NCBI RefSeq assembly: GCF_002234675.1
Contig: NC_019879.2
Span: forward strand, 23,927,855 to 23,991,854
Length of the DNA: 64,000 bases
From: Oryzias latipes
Taxonomy: Eukaryota > Chordata > Actinopteri > Beloniformes > Adrianichthyidae
Direction of reading: 5' to 3'
Shown: piece after piece, positions 50,490 through 61,400 of the stretch
Layout of the letters: each line of letters starts with the position of its first letter
Numbering within the stretch: the first letter of the stretch is position 1
The notes under the pieces: generated by a model
Database searches by the model: none
The model's input: only the letters and a program-made list of their open reading frames with translations
Told to the model about the DNA's origin: nothing
Translations under genes and position numbers: made by a program

Positions 50490-50971
50490 ACGAAAGGGAT
50501 CTGTTCAATCTCTGAAGCTAACATTGAAATCCACAACCATTTTTTTTAGAAATAGATATACAGAATATATTAGGAAAGACTGAATTTAACTGCAATTTAC
50601 TCGCAACTGCTCACCTATTACGAAACATTATTGAAAACCACTTCAATTATTGCAAACTTTAAAATAAAAACATGTATACAGTTTTGACTTTTTACCGTGT
50701 ACATTTCCCTCCACAGACTGGGGGAAAAAACAAAACAAACATGGTAAACTGAAACTCAGACTACAGTACTTCTCAACAACAAATTCTAATGAGATCTAAT
50801 TTGGGGAGAATTCCCAGAATACCTCTCTCATCTTAGTTCTTTGCTTGGATTTGGAGTTTGTTTCTCTATTTATGTTTTCCGCTGTGTGTGCCTTACCTTA
50901 AAAGCACTACATAAGATTCACATGTTTTATTCATGTTTGGTTAATTGGCCCATTTAAAAACAGGATTGATT

Positions 50972-50986
50972 GGCGCCCTCTGGTGG
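50972..50986 (-). promoter_or_regulatory. CTCF-like motif between EGFL6 and RAB9A
   Basis: On the minus strand CCACCAGAGGGCGCC fits the CTCF core CCASYAGRGGGCRC fully. It sits between the EGFL6 3' end and the RAB9A promoter. Confidence 0.55.
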
Positions 50987-51062
50987 ATGATATTGAAAGA
51001 TGCAATTTAAAATTTATTTGATTTTGTAGTGTTAAAAACAAAATTAAAATAAATAAACAAAA

Positions 51063-51338
51063 CACGTGTTTTAACTTTTGTGTTTGATGTTTTTTCCAGT
51101 ATAAATATTTTACTTTGAAAGATTTTTTGCCTGGACCCTGACTAGATCACGTGATCGGAAGCCACAGCCAAGCAGCTCGTTAGCTAGTTGTTAGCAGCTA
51201 GTTGCTTTAGCATAGGAGTTCAACAGGAAACGCTGGAAGCTGACGCTACAACAAGCTGTCAGTCGATGCATCCGCATTGTTTTATTGGTTGTTTATTATT
51301 CAGACCCGACTCGACAGCAACTCGATCCGAACAATAAG
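51063..51338 (+). promoter_or_regulatory. RAB9A promoter and first non-coding exon, with CLEAR-like E-box
   Basis: Palindrome GATCACGTGATC (51145-51156) contains TCACGTGA, the core used by TFEB/TFE3/MITF (CLEAR). A second CACGTG is at 51063-51068. Non-coding exon 1 ends at 51338 (AATAAG|GTACGT); a second non-coding exon is likely at 51657-51792 (TTTTAG| and |GTGAGT). The start site itself is not visible. Confidence 0.55.
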
Positions 51339-51941
51339 GTACGTTAACATCGGTTAACCGTGTAAAAAGAAAATACATACGACAAAAATGACAGAGTAGC
51401 ACAATTTGAGTTTGTATGTTGTAGCTTGTTTAGCTCAGCTGTTGGCTTGTTTTCTAACATTTAAGCTAACAGCAAGTAGGCTAAAACACAAAAATCTGCA
51501 CATTTGATTTCAAATTCATTAAAGAAAGTTGAAGTATCTGCCCATAACGCAGTTATTCGGTCAGAACAGCTGTATTTTATGTATAGATATTTATTTATTT
51601 TTTCGAAAGTCATTGATTGGACCGCTAATCATGTCTTGAACCGTCTGTCATTTTAGGCTAACTGTTTGTGCTGTCGAAGCTGGAGAACGGTTCTCCTAAA
51701 TCAACTTTTAACAAATTAGCATGTGACTTACTTTGGACTGGGGCTCACAGCACATGATCTGGACAAGTGAGGGAAGTCGAAATCAATCCGGGGTGAGTTG
51801 AAAGCACCACATACACACACAAATTCTGTGTTCCAGTTACGGATGTTTCTCCTTTCGTTCCAAATAACACTAATAATTTTTCCCTCTTTTTTTAAAAAGT
51901 TGCTTTACTTCAGGAGTGGTGAAAAGCTTTGAAGAAGAGCC

Positions 51942-52547
51942 ATGACAACAAAAACCTCCTTGTTAAAAGTCATCTTGCTGGGTGATGGGGGTGTGGGAAA
52001 GAGCTCCATAATGAATCGCTACGTCACCAACAAATTTGATGCCCATCTTTTCCACACCATCGGCGTCGAGTTCCTAAACAAAGACCTCGAGGTAGACAGC
52101 CGCCAGGTTACCCTGCAGATCTGGGACACTGCGGGTCAGGAGCGCTTCCGCAGCCTGAGGACTCCTTTCTATCGTGGCTCTGATTGTTGCCTACTCACCT
52201 TCAGTGTGGACGATCACCAGAGTTTTCTCAACTTGGGCAACTGGAAGAAAGAGTTCATTTATTATGCTGATGTCAAAGAGCCAGAAAAGTTCCCGTTCGT
52301 CGTCTTGGGCAACAAGGTGGATGTGACGGAGCGGCAGGTCTCGACTGAGGAGGCCCGGCAGTGGTGCCAGGAGAATGGTGATTATCCTTATTACGAGACC
52401 AGTGCCAAAGATGCCACCAATGTAGCAGTAGCCTTTGAAGAAGCAGTGCGCAGAGTGCTGGCAGCGGAAGAAAGAACAGTTCACCTCATCCCTACGGACA
52501 CAGTGAAGCTCCACCGAAAGCCCCGCTCTGCTGCTGCTTGCTGTTAA
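51942..52547 (+). CDS. rab9a: RAB9A small GTPase
   Basis: Rab GTPase of late endosomes that drives mannose-6-phosphate receptor return to the trans-Golgi network. The whole 201-residue protein is in one exon, as in other vertebrates. Motifs: P-loop GDGGVGKSS (residues 14-22), effector region HTIGVEF, WDTAGQE, NKVD, ETSAK and the C-terminal CC for double geranylgeranylation. Near identity with human RAB9A over YVTNKFD and RTPFYRGSDCCLLTFSVDD. ATG 51942 is the first in frame after the acceptor near 51900. The 3' end faces TRAPPC2 tail to tail. Confidence 0.98.
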   Translation: MTTKTSLLKVILLGDGGVGKSSIMNRYVTNKFDAHLFHTIGVEFLNKDLEVDSRQVTLQIWDTAGQERFRSLRTPFYRGSDCCLLTFSVDDHQSFLNLGNWKKEFIYYADVKEPEKFPFVVLGNKVDVTERQVSTEEARQWCQENGDYPYYETSAKDATNVAVAFEEAVRRVLAAEERTVHLIPTDTVKLHRKPRSAAACC

Positions 52548-53045
52548 AGGAGCCACCATTTCAAAATCCGTGAGAAGGAAGGAAAACATTGGCGTTCATT
52601 GCTGTATCTTACTCAAACAAGGCTACTGACACTTTTTGATAAGCTAAAGGCAAAGACTTCTGCTGAAACTTTCGAAAAGAAACACTAAATCCATACATGT
52701 TCTTTTCACACATAACCTCAAAGCACTGATGCATGACTTCGGCTCTGCCACAGTCCCAAAGGCAAGCTTTACTAGAATAGGTGTTGAGATTGTTTGCTAA
52801 ATCAAGAAAAAAATGTGTATATCCGTAAATTAAGTATTCTTAAATGGATTTTTCCTTATAAAAAAAATGACTTGCTTCTCAAATCTGTTTAGACGGGTAC
52901 TGTGATGAACCTGCGTCTATTATAGGGATCCTGAACTTGGTTTATGGTGGTTTCATCACAAATATTTATATTTAAAATATACCTGCACATAAAAATCTCT
53001 AAACATTGGAGTTATGAAATAGCTGTTGCACTGCTTTTTATGACT

Positions 53046-53437
53046 AATAAACGAAAGCTCAATATTTAAAAAACGAAGACTTGCTGTTAGTGCATCAGAA
53101 CATTTGCTGTTGGAAGTTGAGAATGTTCTGTAAATGAAGCAAACATCAGCTTAAATAGATTGCATTTTGTTTTGAAAAACATGAATATTTTTTAAGTTGC
53201 TTTTAACGTTAAAAAGTAACCATTGGCAACCGCAGAATGAATTTACTGAAATCAAGTGGTGGTTATGATTATTGCTGTGTTCCTCATCTGAACTCGATTA
53301 AGCACTCTTAACTCTGTTTTATGGCTTAAAGTCTTTGTCTGAAACAGAAGATTAAACATGAACTAGTCTATTGGTTTAAATGTTTCTTGTTCAAATTAAG
53401 ATTCAGTTTTACTAGTATATGCTGAATGATCAATAAA
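53046..53437 (+). terminator. RAB9A alternative polyadenylation signals
   Basis: AATAAA at 53046-53051 and again at 53432-53437, giving 3' UTRs of about 0.5 and 0.9 kb. Confidence 0.6.
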
Positions 53438-53599
53438 CACCCTTGAAAGTGTCTTGCATTCTTGCTTTATAGCCTGATGACTACTCATTATTCCAGTGAT
53501 CAACCACAGCCTTATCTTGGCAGCTCTTAGTCCAACACCTTAAACAAATCAGGTTTAATAATGTCAAAGTACAAGGTTGTTCTTTTTTTCTCCCCCTTT

Positions 53600-53605
53600 T
53601 TTAAT
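53600..53605 (-). terminator. TRAPPC2 polyadenylation signal
   Basis: ATTAAA on the minus strand about 200 bases after the TRAPPC2 stop (another at 53554-53559). RAB9A's last signal is only about 120-170 bases away on the other strand, so the two genes end close together without clear overlap. Confidence 0.4.
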
Positions 53606-53802
53606 GAGTGTTTTCTGTATAACAAGCACTAAGCTATCAATCAGATGTTTAGTGACAAGTTAAAGATATCAGAATTTACACAGGATGACATTTTATACAA
53701 GCCAGCGTTCCTGTTGAATTCACACTTGCAGAAACAGGAAAGAACAAAAATGAGTGTGATTGGTAGACTACACAACAATGCATTCCAATCATTGTAATGT
53801 GA

Positions 53803-54748
<946 letters not shown>

Positions 54749-55075
54749 CGTTTTGTCTTCTTTATATCTAACCTGCAAATCCTCTGAAATCAATTTCCAA
54801 AAGCAAAACAATGAGGAGGGGGTCAAGAGATTTAGTTTTTATATCGCGGTAAGGACTGCAATGGTTTTTAGCTAACACAGGCTAATATTGATCGCTTATA
54901 AAATGGGCAGATTGAATGGTTTTTAAACTTAAAATTGTTTTATAAGTAATAAAAAAGGAAATAATGAGTACAGTCTTACTTGTGTTTTTACGGCAACAAA
55001 TAGACCTTTGTTGAAATTTGCTTCCTGGGAGTCAGATGGAAGACGCATAAAGATGACGTTGTAATCACATGACAT

Positions 55076-55430
55076 TTTAAAGGTCAATAAAAAAAAGCTA
55101 ATGTATACATATATACATTTTATCACGAATAAGAGATTAAATTTATTAAATATTTAATACATTAAAATATGTAGATCTACGGTATTGGTTCTATTTTATT
55201 TTTATTTATTTATTCTTTGGTAGGGTGTCTGTTTTGTGACGTCATAACAATGCGCCTGAATTGGAGTAGTCCGTTGACAGATTTAAATGGTTTCCCTGAT
55301 TGTTTGCTACCGCGCTATTTTCTTGTTACTGTAAGTTATTTTAAAATGTTTTAAACTATATTTTCCTTACTGAAAGGCCCCGAATTGTGTTTGGAAACAA
55401 GGATCAATTCATTTTTCACGCCTTGCTGTT
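55076..55430. promoter_or_regulatory. Bidirectional TRAPPC2/OFD1 promoter
   Basis: The interval between the likely TRAPPC2 exon 1 and the OFD1 start codon is only about 350 bp. It contains a palindromic CRE, TGACGTCA (55237-55244), followed by GCGCC and an AT-rich side towards TRAPPC2. No TATA box in a convincing position for either gene. Confidence 0.6.
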
Positions 55431-58400
55431 ATGTCAACTTCCAAAGAAGTAGAGGCGTTTTCCTCAGATGAACTTAGAAAAAGATTATACCAAACTTTCA
55501 AAAGCAAAGGTTTTCTTGATTCCCTCAAAGTAAGTTGCACTTCGTTATGTGTTCTTTATATTTAGAAAGCTGTCTCAGTGGTTTTTCTCTGGATCCTGTT
55601 CAGGCGCAGCTGCGGAATCAGCTCATCCAGGAGTTAAAGCACCCGCCTTTAACGGGACAGGAACCGGTTCCCAGGCTGGTCCCCCTGAAGACCGATACTT
55701 TACTAGCTTCAGCCTGTAACAGCATCGTAGCGGATCATCTCCAAGCATCGGGCTATGAGTACACGCTATCTGTGTTCTGCCCTGAAAGCGGTTTAAATAA
55801 AGACAAGGTACACGTGACTCATTTTTTTCCCCGTGTAAACGACGTGGTTGCCTTGGAAACATGAAGAACACATTTCTGATGAAGATCTTTGTCTTTGTTT
55901 AGGTTTTGAAGAAAGATGACCTCCTTCAAATTCTCAAGATTAACCCTGAGTCAAAACTGTACAAATCTGTGGTAATTCCCACCTTTAAATAAAACATTAT
56001 TTAAAAAAAAAAAAGGTAAGTGTATTTGTTACTCATTATATGATCTTTCTTGCATCACAGGCATGTAAGGAAAACGACAACAAAGGTTTGTTAAATGTTC
56101 AGTTTGTTTTGCTCCACTTTCCAAAGTTCCACTTTCCAAAGTTCTGGGTTTAACTCTATTATGTTTAACTCTATTCCACAGGCTTCCTGTTCAACCTTTT
56201 GACCCATCTGACATCCCATAATGCTCCCAGTCCACGCCAGGATGCAGATGCTCAGACAACCACAGCATCAAACTATGGAGAATCTCTTGGTATGAAGATG
56301 CTTTGCTAATGTGAACACTAAAAGTGCTGCACAGGTTTTAAGATTTGCTTCTGTTTTTCATTTGCAGTAGAGAAGATGAAAACAATTGATAAGGAATATG
56401 AACATTTCAATAAGGACCAAATGTTTTCATTTCAATCAAAACTTGCTGCTTATAAAAGAGAAATTGAGACACAGATGGAGGCTTCAATGAATGTCAAGGT
56501 ATTTATTCTTACACACGCTTACATGCATGCTGGTTTGTGCACACAAAGCATTGTTTCTGATTTCATATTTGTTGCTCCGCCCATACCTGAATTGTATGTC
56601 TTTTTTTTTTTCAAGCTGCATCATTTTAAAGAAGTTGAAATGGCTAAGGTGAGGCTGGAAGAAAAGTCAAAGTTCCATAAAGAGTTTGATAATCTGAAGC
56701 GAGAACTGGAAAGAAACTATGAAATGAAGGCAAAAGCACTGATGGAACGAGAGAAGAACGCCATTGAGGGCTTACAAAAGCACAAAGAGGTAAATATTTG
56801 CAAACATCTTTTTTTTTTCCATTTGTCAATTTTTGCCAATTCAATGGAAACATTTCTGCCCACTCTTAAAAGTTGCAAAAAAAAAAGATGAATTGCTCCA
56901 TTGCAGCACTGCTAAAGATGTGATGGAATCTTTGTTTTTTATTTTAAAGGCAACATTTCGCTTCCCGTTGGACAAACTCAGCCTTATCTAATGTGCTGCT
57001 CATAGGTTTTGTATCAAATACAAATATTTTCATTTTTGTTGTTGGTTTTTAGAATTTAGAGTAATAAGCATATATAATAATTTTATATAATGTAGCAAGT
57101 TTGATTTTTGAAAATGCTCGTTTTTTTTGGTGTTTGTATGACGCTTTTGTCGCATTTTTCTAATGATGGAGGAGATGTATTAAAAGAATAAGCTTCAAAA
57201 TTTATTTCTGAGTATTTCTTTATTTAAATCAAAATTAATCAGGAGCAGACGAAGAAATGTTTGACGAAGAGCTTATTTGTTTCATAGAAAACACGTCAGA
57301 CGGGCCACATTTTTCTGAATGTACATATCTAAAAGCTGTTAATTGCACATACTCCATACTCTGAAGTTGAAAAGTCTATTTGACTCTGTTAACTTTTATT
57401 TTCCCCTCTGGTAGATTGAAGAAAAAGACATGTATATGCAGAGACAGTCCACGCTGAAAGACATCGAAAGCCTTCGTTACCGAGAAAATGAACTGAGGAT
57501 GAGAATGGAAGCTTTTGAAAAGTACGATCTCTCTGTTTTTCTACTTGACCTTTTCCCATTTGAAATGCTGACTTAAAGTCTGCATTTTCCTGCGTAGGAC
57601 TTGTCAGATTCATGCAGAGAAAGTCAAGACAGCTGAAGAGCTCTTGAGGAGGAGAGAACTGGCTGTGAAAACCATGGAGGACACATATGAGCAAAAGCTG
57701 AAAAATGAATTATCCAGGTAATTTTCATGGTATAGGGAAAAACATTTTATCTTCATATGTATATTTTTTAATGTATAAGAAAAATAGTTTGGTTTAGCTC
57801 CACAGGATGGAGCTGTTGTGTTTAGCCAGTAGAACTGTTACCACTTTTGTTTTTAATCAACATTAGGCACATGTGGGAATGGTTTTATTTGTGCATAAAT
57901 ACTATAAAAGCAGGACTTCATATGCATGTCATTTTGTAAACAGAAGGAGTGTTGTTATTAGATGTAAACTGAGACACTGTTTTTCTATTTCAATCAACTG
58001 TTGTTGATCAGTTATCAGCTCGAGCTGAAGGAAGAGTTCATCAAAAGAACAGAAAAACTCACCGAAAACGAGAACAGAAACAGAGGCAAGTATTTTTATT
58101 GTTTAACTAATAACGTATTACTGGTTTGTTTGTCCTGTTTTAATTTTTCACAATTTTATTTTTTCTCAGTTGAAGCTGCTAGAATCCAGCAAGAATCCGC
58201 TGCCCTTAATGCCAGATCAGAAGAACACAGCAGAACATGTGCCAAATTGAAACAGCTGCAGGTAAACAATAGTTCACATTCTTAAAGTTTTTTGGGGGGA
58301 AGAAAGAACGGCTGCTGCTGTTCATGAAATACCCAGCGTTATTTTGTCTTGTGTGATTTGTTTAAGCTTCCTCGATGATGTTACTTGCTGTTTCATCGTA

Positions 58401-61400
58401 CGTCCTCTCTGGTTTTTTTAGGCTGACCTTGACACAGCGCAGCAGCAGATTTCCCTGCTGACTCAACAGAAAGATTTGCTGAGGGAAAGACTGGAGAGCA
58501 CCAGCGACTACCCCAGTCTGAGAAGAGAAAGAACGGAGCTGCAGGAGCAGATGCAGCTGCTGAAAAAGCAGCTGGAAGAAGTCAGAGAGGAGAACCGCCG
58601 TCTCCATGCAGGTGAAGGGCGATGACCTCCTTCGCCTCTGAGTGTGGCGTGGAGCGAACCCGCCCACCCTTTACTCCTGTTGCTGAGAGCTCTCTGTTTA
58701 CAGGCTCTCCTGCTAGCTTACAGCATTCGCAAAACTTTGAACAAAGAAATACTCATAAATGTAATTGCAAGCTAAATTTCTTAATATATTTTTCATTCCA
58801 ATGACAAATCTCATGAAGTATTCAGAGTCCCGGTCTTTCATGACTGGGAGGTTCAGTTTTACTGTGCAGCATTCATGGTAATCTGCCCCCCTGCCTCTGG
58901 CTGAGTCTTTGTGAGTGTGTCTTGCCTGTCAATGGGGGGCCTCTGTGTGGCGGTTGTAGCTCTGCAGACAACCAGCTATAGAAGTCTGTTGAGAAGTGGA
59001 ATGACTGTGAGCAGGAACAGGAGCTCTCTATCAACGACACATAAAAGTCTTCCTCTTTATGGGGTACAGTATTCATTCTGCTGTTAAAGGATGAAATGGG
59101 TAAAAAAAAAGAAGTCGCCAATATGCGATAAGTTCTATGTATTTAACCTTTCAGTTAAAGACAGAGGTGCAGCTTTGTAAAGTTTCTTTCTTTAAAAATC
59201 AGTGAAGTATGGATTGGTTTCAGCCAAAGACTGTCCATTTCAGAAATGGCCACGCCATCCAAAGAGCAGCTGGCTCTGCAGGTGGAGCTGCAGCGCCTGC
59301 AGAATGCCCGCAGACTGGATGAGGAAGACTTTGACAACCAAAGGGAGGTGCTGCAGGCACAGCTTCAAAATGAGGTCAGTCCCTTCACATCAGTGAACTA
59401 ACTGTGGGAAGCGACATTTTTCTTTTTTGGCAGCTTTATTGTGTTTCCTGTTGCCAACATTTGTCCTGTACTTTGCACAGATCTTCCACTGTGTGTACAT
59501 AATTAGTTGAAGATGTTTTTGTCTGATCTCTGCAGTCTGACCGCTGTGCTCAGCTCAAAGCTCAGCTCTTGGATCACCAGGAGAGAGCCCAGTGGATGAA
59601 CAGCCACGTTGAAGAGCTGAAGATGAAGCTTCGGCACACTCAGCAAGGTAGCACGACGGGGCGTGTGTGAGCACAGTGTCTCACGCTGTGTCTGAATTCA
59701 GTCACTATAGAGGGCGTTCGCCATTTTGTCAGGGTGTCCACATCCGCAATTCCAAAAAATCCAGTGGAAATTTCCCAGAATTCTTAAATTTAGTATAAAC
59801 AATGTAAACCTTAAAATCATAACCTTCTCAAATGAGCAACTTGGCACTTGTATCCCCTTACTTTTTCCCCCTCTCTCTTTTTTCTTCTACACCCCCCCCC
59901 CCCCACACACACACACACCTTTTTTGTCTTTCTTTGTCACACTTTTCCCCTCTCTCTTCCTTCTGTAAAAGACAGAAAATACATATTCAAAACATAAAAT
60001 GTAATAAATAAATACAAGCTAATACAAAAACCAAAAAGGGGGGTTTATCCAAATATACACCTTGGCTATCAGAAGATGCATAGCTCCTTATTGTATAACT
60101 AAAATCTGTCCAAGACAAAAGGCCCTCAGCTCTTATCTGTTAGCTCAGTTGTTGGACAGGATAAGCTAGAAAGACAGAAAAAAGGAAATTTCCCAGAACT
60201 TGCTGCAAATAATCAGTGTGCATTGATGCTCACTAGATTGGCAAATATAAAATGGCGTATATTTATATAGCGCTTTTCTACCTACAAGGCCCAAAGCGCT
60301 TTACAGTCACAGATCCATTCACCCGGTCACACACACATTCACACACTGGTGGCGGCTCCACTGCCAAACACTGGCGCCAACCTCCCACCAGAGGCAAGGT
60401 GGGGTTCAGTGTCTTGCCCAAGTACACTTCGACACATGGGTGTGCAAGGCGGGAATCGAACCTGTAATATTACGATCATGGGTTGACCGCCCTACCGCTG
60501 TACCATGGCCGCCACAATGCATTGTGTTTGAACAATTTAATGGAAAGAAAATTGATGTAAATTTATTTTATGAAAATCATCCCAGTTTTCTTTATTATAA
60601 CACACTGAATTCCTAAATTGTCTTTATAAAAATTTAAAAGTTAATTAGTTTTTACTTCAAGCAGCAGCTGGATGGCTTAGTTGGCTGCATGTAGGGCTGG
60701 CACATGGGAAACCAGGGTTTGTTTCCCAGGGGGCGCGATGGACTTCATCCAGCGTGAATCCAGTGTGGCAAGACCCTTTATGCTACTGTCTAAGTATGTA
60801 GCCACAAGGGGACTCAGGTCTCCCTGTGCTGGTCCCCAGCCTGGATAAAATAATGTTGTCAGGAAGGGCATCCAGCATGAAAATCACTGCCAAACCACCT
60901 GTGCAATCAATGAAAGCTGATTCGCTGTAGCGACCCCTGAAGGGATATGCCAAAAGGTGAACAGCAACATTAGATTTTTACTTCAGCAAATGGGTGAGGT
61001 CATATTAACTTCAAAAATTAAGCTCAAAGTTGCATTTTTGAGTGTTTCTTTATCAGAGTTGTTGTGAATCAGGAGCAGACGAAAAAATGCAATCTGTAAA
61101 AGAGAAAAAGTAGAAAATACACTCGGTTGTCCACAAGGTCCGTGCTGTAAGCTTTCAGGAATGAGGAAGGGGAAGAGGGGGTGGGATTGCTCCATGCCAA
61201 TGGTGTCATCCACAACTCAAAGGTAAATTTCTAATAAGCCACTGTTGCTCTGCTGAAACTATTTCCTAGAAAACGATTTTTTTTGCCTAAAAACAGCATC
61301 ATCATAATTAAAAGACCACTGAGAATCGTCTCACAAGAGCTCAAAAAAGGACAAAAAGGGGTTTTACGGATCTTTTTTTCAAGTTATGAGCATTTGATTA

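Noticed and set aside
52191-52589. 132-codon minus-strand frame over RAB9A
   Set aside because: Shadow of the highly conserved RAB9A exon.
60252-60467. 71-codon open frame
   Set aside because: Lies entirely inside a tRNA-derived SINE.
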